Shown: positions 30,512-40,714, numbered from the stretch's first letter. The stretch is DNA of 64,000 nucleotides from Comamonas suwonensis (GCF_012844455.2 NZ_JABBCQ020000002.1:310001-374000); one strand, 5' to 3'. Made by a program: numbers and translations. The notes: generated by a model from the sequence alone, not told the origin.

Positions 30512-31018
30512 TCAGCCCTTGTCCACCTTGTGGTCCTCGCTCTTGGCATCCTCCATGGCTTCGGGCTCCAGCTCTTCGGCAGAGCGGTTCAGGTGCACGA
30601 ATAGGCCCCAGCCGCCCATCAGAACGCCCACCGACACCAGCAAGGCAGCGGAATACAGCAGCTTCTCGGGCTCTTCCTGCGCCTTGAAGGTGGCCACCAG
30701 ACCCTCTATCGCCAAGGCCACCACGAGCACCACCATGAAGCGCGACAGAAAACGGCGCACCCGCGTCGGGCCGCTGATATGGGCATCGCGCATCACCTCT
30801 TCTTCCATGACGGTCTGCGCAATCTGCAAGGCCACGACCCCGGAGGCCAGCGTACCCAGCGCTTCGACCAGGTGCAGCGTGACACTGCCCTCCATACCGC
30901 CATGAACCACCTGCCAGCCTTTGCTGGCCGCCACCCAGACCAGGGCCACGGCGGCAAGCGCGAACAACAAGGCAATCAAAGAATGCAGGGCAATAAAAAC
31001 AGCGTGCAGAATTTTCAT
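30512..31018 (-). CDS. Small integral membrane protein of unknown function
   Basis: 168 residues from 31018 (MKILHAVFIALHSLIALLF), with GGAG 8 bases upstream. Four hydrophobic segments: about 5-30, 47-68, 92-112 and 120-145, with RVRRFLSRFM between the second and third. The C-terminal 25 residues are acidic (ELEPEAMEDAKSEDHK). Such proteins are annotated only as hypothetical or general stress-type membrane proteins in Burkholderiales, and I cannot assign a function. It is convergent with the large helicase and divergent from the XRE gene. Confidence 0.7.
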   Translation of the reverse strand: MKILHAVFIALHSLIALLFALAAVALVWVAASKGWQVVHGGMEGSVTLHLVEALGTLASGVVALQIAQTVMEEEVMRDAHISGPTRVRRFLSRFMVVLVVALAIEGLVATFKAQEEPEKLLYSAALLVSVGVLMGGWGLFVHLNRSAEELEPEAMEDAKSEDHKVDKG

Positions 31019-31138
31019 GGGTGCGCTCCTGGGTACTTCGTCGATATTTGCACTACAGCCCTGGTCTGCTCGTAGGGAATTGTCAGTAGCAGCACCGGCA
31101 AGCCCGGGATCAGCCTTCAGGACCACTACCATTGGCAT

Positions 31139-31597
31139 ATGCCTCGCCAGAACACCAGCCCCGCAGACTTTCCGCCAGCCATCCTTGCGCAGATCGAGCA
31201 ACTTGCCCAGAGCATCGTGGCCCAGCGCAAAAGCCGGGGGGAGACGCAGGCCCAGTGGGCGAGCAAACTCGGTATCTCTCAGCCGACCATGGCACGAATT
31301 GAGCGCGGGGACCCGGCGGTGGCGATGGCGACTTATGTCTCTTGCCTGTGGCAGCTCAACCCGGCGCTGGATCTGGGGCAATTACTCCCGGCCAAAGAGA
31401 GCCAGGCATGTGCCCCAAACGCTTCCATTACCATAGCTGCTAGCGCAATCAGTACCAAGGCTAGAAGCCAAAAAGACTCCAAACTGCAAAAAGAAGTCTC
31501 TAGCAAGGCCGCCGCCATAGAACAGCAAGCGCAGATTGAACGCAACTTTGCGGCGGCCAAGGCGGCGCTGGATTTCTTCAAAAGCCCGCCATTTTGA
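31139..31597 (+). CDS. XRE-family helix-turn-helix regulator
   Basis: 152 residues. HTH at about 30-60 (ETQAQWASKLGISQPTMARI with ERG after it), a normal Cro/C1-type fold. Residues about 97-114 (SITIAASAISTKARSQKD) are encoded by a copy of the dispersed CATAGCTGCTAGCGC repeat, and the tail after it is helical (KAAAIEQQAQIERNFAAAKA). HipB-like antitoxins have similar HTH domains, but no hipA toxin gene follows; the next gene is convergent. Possible orphan regulator. No clear Shine-Dalgarno before the ATG. Confidence 0.8.
   Translation: MPRQNTSPADFPPAILAQIEQLAQSIVAQRKSRGETQAQWASKLGISQPTMARIERGDPAVAMATYVSCLWQLNPALDLGQLLPAKESQACAPNASITIAASAISTKARSQKDSKLQKEVSSKAAAIEQQAQIERNFAAAKAALDFFKSPPF
31430..31480. 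repeat. Dispersed repeat (CATAGCTGCTAGCGC) inside the XRE gene
   Basis: CCATAGCTGCTAGCGC at 31431-31446 is identical over 16 bases to the intergenic copy at 37728-37743. It is translated in frame here. Confidence 0.65.
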
Positions 31598-31612
31598 AGT
31601 TCTGAAAACAAA

Positions 31613-31643
31613 AAAACCCGGCCTGCGCTAGCGACCGGGTTTT
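31613..31643. terminator. Bidirectional terminator between XRE gene and glycerate kinase
   Basis: AAAACCCGG (31613-31621) / CCGGGTTTT (31635-31643) between convergent genes. The minus strand continues into TTTGTTTTC. Confidence 0.85.
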
Positions 31644-31683
31644 GGCTTTGGATAACACTTGGCAAAGCGCCTGGTAAAGCGCT

Positions 31684-32826
31684 TCAGCCCATGCGCTGCC
31701 CCATGGCCAGCACGGCGGCAATATTGCGTGCCGATGAGCGCACATTGTGCTCGGCCTCGGCCAGCGCGTCTTGCAAGGTGCAGATACGGCTGAGCACGCT
31801 GAAGATGGCGTCAATGCCATACTCATGCACCACTTGCGCATTGGCACCCAGACCACCGGCAATGCCAATGACAGGTTTGCCAAACTGCTTGGCCACGGTG
31901 GCCACACCAAAGGGCGTTTTGCCGAAGATGGTCTGCTGGTCAATACGGCCTTCGCCGGTAATGACCAGGTCAGCATCACGCACAGCAGCTTCCAGACCCA
32001 CGGCACGCGCAATGATTTCGCAGCCAGGGCGTAGCTGCCCTTTGAGGAAAGCCATCATGGCCGCGCCCATGCCGCCTGCGGCACCAGCACCCGCCACGGC
32101 ATCCACGGCCACACCCAAGTCGCGCTCGATGATGGCCGCAAAGTGCTTGAGGCCGGCATCCAGCGACTGCACCATGTCAGGCATTGCACCTTTTTGCGGG
32201 CCAAAGATGGCCGATGCACCGCGCTCGCCAGTCAGCGGGTTGTCCACGTCGCAGGCCACTTCGATCTGGCATTCGGCAAGGCGCATGTCCAAGCCGCTCA
32301 TGTCAATGCGCGCCAGCTGAGCCAGCGGCGCACCGCCGCGTGCCAGTTCAACGCCTTGCGCATCCAGCAGTTGCACGCCCAGCGCCTGCAACATGCCAGC
32401 GCCGCCGTCATTGGTGGCGCTGCCGCCAATGCCCAGAATCAAGTGGCGGGCACCCGCATCCAGCGCAGCGATGATCAACTCACCCGTGCCGTAGCTGGTG
32501 GTGATGTTGGGATTGCGCTGCGCGGGTGGCACCAGGGCCAGACCGCTGGCCGCAGCCATTTCGATCATGGCGGTGCGGCCGTCGCCCGTCAGGCCGTAGA
32601 AGCCGGTGATGCGCTGGCCCAGCGGGTCCGTCACTACGACGTCAACCTGACGGCCCTGCGTGGCTTCGACCATGGCTTGCACCGTGCCCTCGCCGCCATC
32701 GGCCATGGGCACTTTGACGTATTCGGCGTCCGGGAAAATTTCCTTGAATCCCAGCTCGATCTGCGTGGCCACTTCCAGCGCGGACAGGCTTTCCTTGTAG
32801 GAATCGGGGGCGATCACAATTTTCAT
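31684..32826 (-). CDS. Glycerate kinase (GarK/GlxK type)
   Basis: 380 residues. Starts MKIVIAPDSYKESLSALEVA; the family signatures MADGGEGTVQAMVEA, TSYGTGELIIAALDAG, LGIGGSATNDGGAGMLQALG and VITGEGRIDQQT are all present. Glycerate 2-kinases of this group turn D-glycerate into 2-phosphoglycerate, feeding lower glycolysis. The gene follows the GntP permease by 17 bases and ends at a terminator, forming a two-gene uptake-and-phosphorylation unit. garK and glxK cannot be told apart from sequence alone. Confidence 0.93.
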   Translation of the reverse strand: MKIVIAPDSYKESLSALEVATQIELGFKEIFPDAEYVKVPMADGGEGTVQAMVEATQGRQVDVVVTDPLGQRITGFYGLTGDGRTAMIEMAAASGLALVPPAQRNPNITTSYGTGELIIAALDAGARHLILGIGGSATNDGGAGMLQALGVQLLDAQGVELARGGAPLAQLARIDMSGLDMRLAECQIEVACDVDNPLTGERGASAIFGPQKGAMPDMVQSLDAGLKHFAAIIERDLGVAVDAVAGAGAAGGMGAAMMAFLKGQLRPGCEIIARAVGLEAAVRDADLVITGEGRIDQQTIFGKTPFGVATVAKQFGKPVIGIAGGLGANAQVVHEYGIDAIFSVLSRICTLQDALAEAEHNVRSSARNIAAVLAMGQRMG

Positions 32827-32843
32827 GATGCAGTCCTACCGGT

Positions 32844-34181
32844 TCAGAGCATGAAGGCGCTGGCCACCCAGATGCAAGCAAAACTGACCATGCCCATGAC
32901 GATGGTGGAGGTGGTGAACACGCGCAGCGAGTCTTCCATTTCGATCTGGGAGAACTTGGTCACCACCCAGAAGTAGGAGTCATTGGCGTGCGACGCCACG
33001 ATGGAACCAGCACCAATGGCCAGCACCGCAAAGATGCGGCCGGTTTCTGAATCCAGACCAAAGGTGGCAAGACTTGGCGCAATGATGGCCGCCGATGTCA
33101 GCGCAGCCACGGTGGACGAACCCTGTGCCGTCTTGAGCAGCGCAGCAATGATGAACGGCACCAGCAGGCCGATAGAGGCATTGCCCAGAGCCTGGCCCAG
33201 TGCGCCACCCACGCCGGTTTCTTTGATGATGGCTCCGAACATGCCACCTGCAGCCGTAATGATCAGCGTGGGGCCGGACTTGATGATGGCCTCTTCCAGC
33301 ACGGCGCTGAAGTCACCCTTTTTGCCGCCGTTGCAGGCCAGCAGCCACATGCCGCACAACATGCCTACCAGCAAGGCGACAGGGGGGTTGCCCATGAAGT
33401 GAAAAATGGTGGCAAAGCCATCTTTGTAGCCCAGTGTGGTGAGCAATGTAGAGATGGAGATCAGCACCAGTGGCAGCACCACGGGCAGCAGGGAGAAACC
33501 GAACGATGGCAGGTTGGCGGTGGATTGCTGCTCGCTGTCTTCAGCCACGGCAGGTGCGTAGTCTTTGCCCTTGCACATCCAGTTGGCCCAGTAGTAAGCC
33601 GCCAGCAGGCCGGGAATGGCAAACAGCACGCCAGCCAGCACCAGCAGACCCAGATTGGCATTCAGCGTGGTGGCTGCGGCCAGTGCACCGGGGTGCGTGG
33701 GCACCAGGCAGTGCACGGCATACAGCGATGTCCCCAGAATGGACGCGATCAGCGGCATGGGCACCTTGGAGCTGGCGCTGATGCTGCGGGCGATGCCGCT
33801 CAGAATGATGTAGCCCGTGTCACAGAAGATGGTCAGGCCGGGGATGAAACCCGTCCAGGCCATGGCGGGTCTGGCATTTTTTGTGCCGGCCAGATTCAGG
33901 ATGTGGGTGGCAATGCTCAGGGCACCACCACTTTTTTGCATACATACGGCAATCGCAGCACCAAAGATGATGATGAAGGAGATACCGCCCAGCGTGTTAC
34001 CAAAGCCGGTCTTGAGCGCATCCGTCACCTTGGGAAGGGGCAGGCTGGTGCCGAACACCGCCAGCAGCAGCGAGACGGCAAACAGCGCGCCAAAGACGTT
34101 CGCTTTAAGTTTGGCCGTGAGAAAAATGATGGCCAGAATACTCAGGACCACCAGAATGGAAGAGATAGCAATACTGCTCAT
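32844..34181 (-). CDS. GntP-family permease, probable D-glycerate or gluconate-type transporter
   Basis: 445 residues, almost entirely hydrophobic with about 12-14 membrane helices. Family features are TGFGNTLGGISFIIIFGAAI, GFIPGLTIFCDTGYII, CLVPTHPGALAAATTL and GAGSIVASHANDSYFWVVTK. GntP carriers are proton symporters of gluconate and related sugar acids. Pairing with glycerate kinase points to D-glycerate as substrate, an inference from context. Gluconate has a separate TRAP system at 59 kb. About 250 bases upstream contain its promoter and no gene. Confidence 0.88.
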   Translation of the reverse strand: MSSIAISSILVVLSILAIIFLTAKLKANVFGALFAVSLLLAVFGTSLPLPKVTDALKTGFGNTLGGISFIIIFGAAIAVCMQKSGGALSIATHILNLAGTKNARPAMAWTGFIPGLTIFCDTGYIILSGIARSISASSKVPMPLIASILGTSLYAVHCLVPTHPGALAAATTLNANLGLLVLAGVLFAIPGLLAAYYWANWMCKGKDYAPAVAEDSEQQSTANLPSFGFSLLPVVLPLVLISISTLLTTLGYKDGFATIFHFMGNPPVALLVGMLCGMWLLACNGGKKGDFSAVLEEAIIKSGPTLIITAAGGMFGAIIKETGVGGALGQALGNASIGLLVPFIIAALLKTAQGSSTVAALTSAAIIAPSLATFGLDSETGRIFAVLAIGAGSIVASHANDSYFWVVTKFSQIEMEDSLRVFTTSTIVMGMVSFACIWVASAFML

Positions 34182-34429
34182 GATGATTTTAGATAGCTGA
34201 AATTCGGGTCACACGCCCATGCGTCATTCGCAATGGGAACGGATACCGGAGCGACGTCAGAGTCCCGGGCATCTCCGTGTGAATCGCTGCGAAGGGCTCA
34301 AAGCACCTGCAGCAATGGCGGCGCGATTATAAAAGTTACAGGCGACCATGAAGGCTCATGCTCACTTACCCATGAGTCAGCGTCACATATAGAAGAGCAC
34401 CCCGTCCCCTACCGCCGTTTTATGGTCCA

Positions 34430-35452
34430 TCAATCCCCGAAGCGTTCCCGGTAAGCCACAGGCGTAATGCCCAGCTTCTTGACAAACAGGTGGCGCAACG
34501 CCTGCTCCGAGCCCAGGCCCACATGGGCGGCCACGGTCTTCAGCGGCCACTGGCTTTGCGCCTCCAGCAGCTGCTTGGCCGCTTCAAGCCTTGCGTTTTC
34601 TACAAAGGCCGATGGGCTTTGCCCTGTTTCCTGCTGAAAGACACGGCGAAAGTGGCGCTCGCTCATCGCCGCCTGCTCGGCCATTTGGGCCAATGTCACG
34701 GGCTGATTCAGATGCGCCAGCAGCCATTGCTGCACCGCCTGCACCCCCCGGTGCTGGGTGGATTGCGCGGCCAGCGGTACGCTGAACTGGGACTGGCCAC
34801 CGGGGCGCTTGAGATACATCACCAGATCCCGCGCCACCTCCAGCGCCAGCGCATGACCAAAGTCCTGCTCCACCACGGCCAGCGCCAAATCAATGCCTGC
34901 AGTCACCCCAGCCGACGTCCAGATCTGGCGCTCGCCATCGCTGTCTTTCACATCGTCGCGCACATAAATGGCATCGGCATCCACCTGCACACGCGGGTAG
35001 CGCTGGGCCAGCAGCTTGACCACGCTCCAGTGCGTGGCAGCACGGCGCTCGTCCAGCAAGCCGGCCTCGGCCAGAAAGAAGCTGCCCGAGCACAGGGCAA
35101 TCAGGCGCGGCACACGGGCGGCCATGGACTGCAGCCACTGCACCAGCTCACCCGATGTGCCCAGCACCGTCTCGATATGGCGCGAGCCCACAACGATCAC
35201 CGTGCAGCCCGTGCCGTTTGCAGCCAGATCACTCAGCGACTGCGTGGCCTGCAGCGCCATCAAGGTATCGGACTGCACCACACCCTGCGCCGCCGATGTA
35301 ATGCGCACCTCATACCCACCCTGCTGGTCACGGGCGCGCAGGTGGATATTGGCGTAATCGAAGACGGACATGGGGCCTATGGCCTCCAGGGCCTTGAAGC
35401 CCGGGTAGACGACCAGATCAATGCGGTGCGCGCCAGCGTGGCGGTGTTCCAT
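34430..35452 (-). CDS. GlxA-type transcriptional regulator (DJ-1/PfpI domain plus AraC HTH)
   Basis: 340 residues. N-terminal class I glutaminase-like DJ-1/PfpI domain (about 10-190; nucleophile-elbow region LIALCSGSFFLAEAGLLD) used here as a ligand sensor, then an AraC double HTH (about 235-335: VTLAQMAEQAAMSERHFRRV, LKTVAAHVGLGSEQALRHLF). Proteins of this plan often control catabolism of glyoxylate, quaternary amines or amino acids. It lies upstream of and in the same direction as gntP-garK, so it could control them, but the 248-base gap shows separate transcription. Confidence 0.87.
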   Translation of the reverse strand: MEHRHAGAHRIDLVVYPGFKALEAIGPMSVFDYANIHLRARDQQGGYEVRITSAAQGVVQSDTLMALQATQSLSDLAANGTGCTVIVVGSRHIETVLGTSGELVQWLQSMAARVPRLIALCSGSFFLAEAGLLDERRAATHWSVVKLLAQRYPRVQVDADAIYVRDDVKDSDGERQIWTSAGVTAGIDLALAVVEQDFGHALALEVARDLVMYLKRPGGQSQFSVPLAAQSTQHRGVQAVQQWLLAHLNQPVTLAQMAEQAAMSERHFRRVFQQETGQSPSAFVENARLEAAKQLLEAQSQWPLKTVAAHVGLGSEQALRHLFVKKLGITPVAYRERFGD

Positions 35453-35616
35453 ATCAAAAATAAGAGCTTAAAGCGCAGGTGGATAAAGAGCTACAGGCCT
35501 TTATTGATAAAGCTGCAGCAAAGAGTTGCCACTATACGCAGACCCGCCATTGCATCGGCGCGCCCGCCCGAGCAACCACCGCTACAGTTGTGGAATCCCG
35601 TGCTGAGAGATACCCC

Positions 35617-36435
35617 ATGATTCCTGGCCCCTTGTTTTCCTGGCCGCAGCTTTTGCTGTTGCTCTACCCATTTGTTGCTGTGCTGCTGGGAGCCGGTCTG
35701 CTGCTCTACGGCCTGAGCTGGAAGCTGCGCAACCGGCATCTGCCTGCCGATCAGCGCCCACGCTTCTGGCGCGCCAGCACCATGGTTTTCAGTGTGATCG
35801 CCGTCGTGGGTTGCCTCTGGGGTGTGTTTTTACAGTTCAAAAGCTGGCAGTTTCAGCAAGACTTCGCGTTGCAAACCCACTATCGCCAAAGCCGCCAGCA
35901 GTTTGTGCTGCCGCAGGACTTTCAATATGGCGAGCTGCTGATCCCCAAGGGCAGCCTGATCAACCGCTATGACGCCTTTGACAATGGCGAGCCCCAGCGC
36001 CCGCTGCGCATGAGCCGGCTGGATGCCGTGCGCTTTGCCCATCCGGTACAGGTCGCGGGCACCTGGGCTTCGGCCATGAACGGGGGCGTGCTGGAGCTGG
36101 TCCGCGATCAGCGCATCGGCCCGGTGTTCCATTTCGATGACAAGGCCCAGGATGGCTATGGCGGCTGGGTTCTCGACCCGTCGCGCCCTTATCTGGAGTG
36201 CAAGAAAGGCCAACAGGCACGCTTCAATGTTCCGCTGATCGACTACGACATCGTGGCCGAATTCGGCAAACCCGAGCCCGACGGCCCCGATGCGCGCTTC
36301 AAGCCCAGTCAATGGGCGGTGACGGAATGCACGGACAGTGAGCCCATCGAAGTCAAGCCTGCCTACACCGACAAGGGCCCGAAAGAGACACAGACCGAGG
36401 TCTGGGGGCCGCTGCAGCCGAGCAGGGAGGACTGA
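35617..36435 (+). CDS. Membrane-anchored protein of unknown function
   Basis: 272 residues from ATG 35617 (MIPGPLFSWPQLLLLLYPFV). Two membrane helices near the N-terminus (about 11-33 and 53-74) separated by a basic loop (KLRNRHLPADQRPRFWRAS). A soluble domain of about 190 residues follows, presumably on the outer face of the inner membrane, with GELLIPKGSLINRYDAFDNG and VLDPSRPYLECKKGQQARF. It has no similarity that I recognise. A weak GAGAGA precedes the start. It stands alone between two regulators or enzymes of other pathways. Confidence 0.68.
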   Translation: MIPGPLFSWPQLLLLLYPFVAVLLGAGLLLYGLSWKLRNRHLPADQRPRFWRASTMVFSVIAVVGCLWGVFLQFKSWQFQQDFALQTHYRQSRQQFVLPQDFQYGELLIPKGSLINRYDAFDNGEPQRPLRMSRLDAVRFAHPVQVAGTWASAMNGGVLELVRDQRIGPVFHFDDKAQDGYGGWVLDPSRPYLECKKGQQARFNVPLIDYDIVAEFGKPEPDGPDARFKPSQWAVTECTDSEPIEVKPAYTDKGPKETQTEVWGPLQPSRED

Positions 36436-36509
36436 GACGCCCTGAGGTGCCGTGAGATAGCGTGATCTGCGGCCAACATGGCTGTGCCTGCGGCCATTGC
36501 GCTGGGTGA

Positions 36510-37721
<1,212 letters not shown>

Positions 37722-37727
37722 TCAAAA

Positions 37728-37743
37728 CCATAGCTGCTAGCGC
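37728..37743. repeat. Dispersed repeat copy between frmA and fghA
   Basis: CCATAGCTGCTAGCGC, identical to 31431-31446 inside the XRE gene. Confidence 0.65.
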
Positions 37744-37752
37744 CTTCAAAGC

Positions 37753-37790
37753 AAGGGTTTCAGGCATCAAAAGGCTTGAAACCCTTTTTC
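37753..37790 (+). terminator. Terminator-like hairpin between frmA and fghA
   Basis: AAGGGTTTCA (37753-37762) / TGAAACCCTT (37777-37786) followed by TTTC. It would reduce readthrough from frmA into fghA, or mean that fghA has its own promoter. Confidence 0.6.
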
Positions 37791-37826
37791 AACATGCGCA
37801 TGCAGCTTTCTATTCAGGAGCATCTG

Positions 37827-38690
37827 ATGTCCTCTTCTTTCGAACTCAAAACCGCCCACGCCTGCTTTGGCGGCGCCCAGCGCTATTACGAGCATTTCTC
37901 CAGCGAGATTGGACTGAACATGAAGTTCTCCATCTATCTGCCGCCCAAGGCCGTGCTGGGCGAGAAGGTGCCCGCGCTGATTTATCTGGCTGGCCTGACC
38001 TGCACCGAAGAAACCTTCATGGCCAAGGCCGGTGCGCAGCGTCTGGCAGCAGAGCTGAACATCGCCCTGATCTGCCCCGACACCAGCCCACGCGGCGCGG
38101 GTCGGGCGGGGGAGGCGGACAGCTGGGACTTTGGTGTAGGTGCAGGTTTTTACCTCGACGCAACCACCACGCCCTGGGCGCTGCACTGGCGCATGGAAAG
38201 CTACATCCTCAACGACCTGCTGCCGCTCGTGGGCAGCAAACTGCCTGTGGACATGGCACGTCTGGGCATCTTCGGTCACAGCATGGGCGGCCACGGCGCG
38301 CTGACACTGGCGCTGCGCCACCCCGGCAAGTTCAAGTCGCTCTCGGCCTTTGCGCCCATTGCCAATCCTGTGAACTGCGCTTGGGGCCAAAAGGCATTCA
38401 CCGGCTACCTCGGAGACGACAAGGCCGAATGGGCCAAGCATGACGCCAGCGAGTTGATGAGCACGCAGACCAGCGCCCCCTACCCCGGCGGCATTCTGAT
38501 CGACCAGGGTCTGGCCGATAAATTCCTGATGGAAAAGCAGCTGCTGCCCGAAGCCTTTGAAGCCGCCTGTGCCAAGGCCGGTCAACCACTGACCCTGCGC
38601 CGCCAAGCCGGTTACGACCACGGCTACTACTTTATCCAGACCTTTATCGACGACCATCTGCGCCACCATGCACAGCAACTCACGGGCTAA
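37827..38690 (+). CDS. fghA: S-formylglutathione hydrolase
   Basis: 287 residues from ATG 37827 (MSSSFELKTAHACFGGAQRY), with CAGGAG 6 bases upstream; in-frame starts further up fall in the terminator-like hairpin. Esterase-D family alpha/beta hydrolase: nucleophile Ser in GHSMGGHGALTLAL, Asp in IDQGLADKFL, His in GYDHGYYFIQ. Hydrolyses S-formylglutathione to formate and glutathione, completing the FrmA pathway. Usual length for the family. Confidence 0.94.
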   Translation: MSSSFELKTAHACFGGAQRYYEHFSSEIGLNMKFSIYLPPKAVLGEKVPALIYLAGLTCTEETFMAKAGAQRLAAELNIALICPDTSPRGAGRAGEADSWDFGVGAGFYLDATTTPWALHWRMESYILNDLLPLVGSKLPVDMARLGIFGHSMGGHGALTLALRHPGKFKSLSAFAPIANPVNCAWGQKAFTGYLGDDKAEWAKHDASELMSTQTSAPYPGGILIDQGLADKFLMEKQLLPEAFEAACAKAGQPLTLRRQAGYDHGYYFIQTFIDDHLRHHAQQLTG

Positions 38691-38712
38691 ATCTTCAAGC
38701 TAGCAGCGCGCC

Positions 38713-39636
38713 TTAAAGTGCAGCAGACAATCCGCCTTCAGGCTGATTGTCTGCATCGGCCTGCTCAACCAGCCACGCAGCAAACCTGTCTCGCGCTGCA
38801 AAGCGGGGGGCATCCTGGTTCCAACACAGGTAATAACCACGGCCGCAAGAAACGGTGGTGTCAAACGGCATCACCAGCTCGCCCGCCTGCAGCTCTTTTT
38901 GTACCAGACAGCGCGGCACCACGGCCACGCCCATTCCGGCCTTGGCAGCCACAATCAGATGCATGGTCAGATCAAAGCCCGGGCCCAGTTGCGGCTTATC
39001 GGCCACACCCGCCTGGGCCAACCACAGTGCCCAGTTGTCCGGGAAATTGGTGTGGTGCAGCAGGCTGGCCGTCAAAAAATCGCTGGGCTGATGAAATTGA
39101 GGGCTCAAGGCCGGTGCGCATACCGGAACCAGCTCACGCCCCAGCAAGTAGCGGGCTTGCACCTGCTCGGGCCAGCGGCGGTGGGGGCGTTTGACCTCTA
39201 CCCACAGATCGACATCGTCGCGCGTGAAGTCTTCGTCATGCTTGAACTGCCTCAGCTCCACATGCACTTCGGGGTGGCGCTGATTGAACTCAGGCAGGCG
39301 CGGCATAAGCCATTGAATAGACAATGTGGGGATGACACTCAGGCGTACCAGCTGCGGCATGGCGGCTCGGCCCAGTGTCTCGGCCGCCAGTTCCAGCGCC
39401 AGCACATGGCGCTCGGTCAGCTTGCGCAGTTGCTCTCCGCGCGCCGTGAGCGAGACCCCTGCCGAGTTGCGCTCAAACAGGCGGCTGCCCTGCAAATGCT
39501 CTTCCAGCCGCTGCACGGCACGGCTGACCGCTGCCTGCGTGACGCACAGCTCGTCGGCCGCACGGCGAAAACTTCCGTGGCGGCAGACCGCCAGGAATGC
39601 GTGCAGTTCGACCAGTGAGGGGGAGCGAATTTTCAT
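38713..39636 (-). CDS. LysR-family transcriptional regulator (GcvA-like)
   Basis: 307 residues. N-terminal HTH (LHAFLAVCRHGSFRRAADEL, then CVTQAAVSRAVQRLEEHL) and a C-terminal periplasmic-binding-protein-like effector domain (TLSIQWLMPRLPEFNQRHPE, the GcvA-type pattern). Divergent from the Bug binding protein and M20 hydrolase genes, which it probably controls. Inverted repeats in the shared 100-base gap are candidate sites. Confidence 0.9.
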   Translation of the reverse strand: MKIRSPSLVELHAFLAVCRHGSFRRAADELCVTQAAVSRAVQRLEEHLQGSRLFERNSAGVSLTARGEQLRKLTERHVLALELAAETLGRAAMPQLVRLSVIPTLSIQWLMPRLPEFNQRHPEVHVELRQFKHDEDFTRDDVDLWVEVKRPHRRWPEQVQARYLLGRELVPVCAPALSPQFHQPSDFLTASLLHHTNFPDNWALWLAQAGVADKPQLGPGFDLTMHLIVAAKAGMGVAVVPRCLVQKELQAGELVMPFDTTVSCGRGYYLCWNQDAPRFAARDRFAAWLVEQADADNQPEGGLSAAL

Positions 39637-39646
39637 GATGGGAGCG

Positions 39647-39682
39647 ATGACATTATGTCATCGCACATGACGAGAATGTCGT
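39647..39682. promoter_or_regulatory. Candidate LysR sites upstream of the Bug/M20 genes
   Basis: ATGACATTATGTCAT (39647-39661; 6-base arms around TTA) and, one helical turn on, ACGAGAATGTCGT-like GAC-GAGAAT-GTC (about 39669-39681). Two sites with dyad symmetry beside a divergent LysR gene are typical of LysR control. Confidence 0.5.
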
Positions 39683-39736
39683 TTGCCGAGCGGCTGACGC
39701 CTACGTAATCTCGCGCCTTATCCATTGAGACATAAC

Positions 39737-40714
39737 ATGCAAATCAACCGTCGCGAATTCGTAAGCTTGGCCGCTGCTGCCGGCCTGTCCCCTCTCTCTC
39801 ATGCAGAGGCACCCTATCCCAACAAGCCGATCACACTGGTCGTACCTTTCACGCCCGGTGGCTCGGTCGACAACTCGGGCCGTCTGATGGCCGACCGCCT
39901 GAGCCGTCTGCTGGGCGTTCCCGTCATCGTGGACAACAAGGGCGGCGCTGGCGGCTCACTGGGCTCGGCCTTGGTGGCCAAGGCCAAGCCCGACGGCTAC
40001 ACGCTGATCGTCACCTCGCAGAGCACGCATGTCGTCAACCCCGCCGTCACCCCCAAGCTGCCTTACGACGCAGTCAATGACTTTGCGCCCATCACACTGA
40101 TCGACCGCCTTTCCAATGTACTGCTGGTCAACGCCAGCCTGCCCGTGCGTACCTTTGCCGATCTGGTCAAATATGCCCAGGCCAACCCTGGCAAGCTGAA
40201 CTACGCCAGCGCAGGCACAGGCTCCGTCTCGCACCTGAGCATGGAGCTGCTCAAGACACAGGCCAAGATAAATCTCACCCATGTGCCCTATCGAGGTGCC
40301 GGCGTGGCCATTACGGACGTGATGTCGGGCCAAGTTCAGCTGGCCTGGAACAATCTGTCCACCAATCTGGCCAGCATCAAAAACGGCAAGCTGCGTGCTC
40401 TCGCCGTGGCCGCCCCTCAGCGCGTGGCCCAGTTGCCCGATGTGCCCACCTTTGCCGAGCTGAAGCTGCCCGACCTGAACCTCACCTCCTGGACCGGCAT
40501 CGCCGCACCGGCCAAGACACCCCAGCCCATCATCGACCGCCTCTACCAGGCCATGCGCACGGTACTGCAGGACCCTTCAACCCACGCCACCTGGACCGAG
40601 AAGGGCATGATGGTGCCGGAAGAGCTCAAGCCACAGGCCTACCGTGCCGAGATCATCGAGCGCATCAAGTTCTACACGCGCATCGCCAAGGCCAATAACA
40701 TCGTTCTCGAATGA
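39737..40714 (+). CDS. Bug/TctC-family periplasmic substrate-binding protein
   Basis: 325 residues from ATG 39737. Starts MQINRREFVSLAAAAGLSPL: a basic start, RREF and a hydrophobic run, cleaved near SHAEA; RR-x-F suggests possible Tat export. Mature part begins YPNKPITLVVPFTPGGSVDN, the family hallmark, with GGAGGSLGSALVAKAKPDGY and NNLSTNLASIKNGKLRALAV later. Bug proteins bind carboxylates or amides and work with TctAB carriers or as sensors; no tctA/tctB gene is near. Translation is coupled to the M20 gene (ATGA overlap), so the ligand is probably the hydrolase's substrate. Confidence 0.9.
   Translation: MQINRREFVSLAAAAGLSPLSHAEAPYPNKPITLVVPFTPGGSVDNSGRLMADRLSRLLGVPVIVDNKGGAGGSLGSALVAKAKPDGYTLIVTSQSTHVVNPAVTPKLPYDAVNDFAPITLIDRLSNVLLVNASLPVRTFADLVKYAQANPGKLNYASAGTGSVSHLSMELLKTQAKINLTHVPYRGAGVAITDVMSGQVQLAWNNLSTNLASIKNGKLRALAVAAPQRVAQLPDVPTFAELKLPDLNLTSWTGIAAPAKTPQPIIDRLYQAMRTVLQDPSTHATWTEKGMMVPEELKPQAYRAEIIERIKFYTRIAKANNIVLE

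Noticed and set aside
31139-31597. XRE gene as HipB-type antitoxin of a toxin-antitoxin pair
   Set aside because: No toxin gene lies next to it; the following gene is convergent glycerate kinase.
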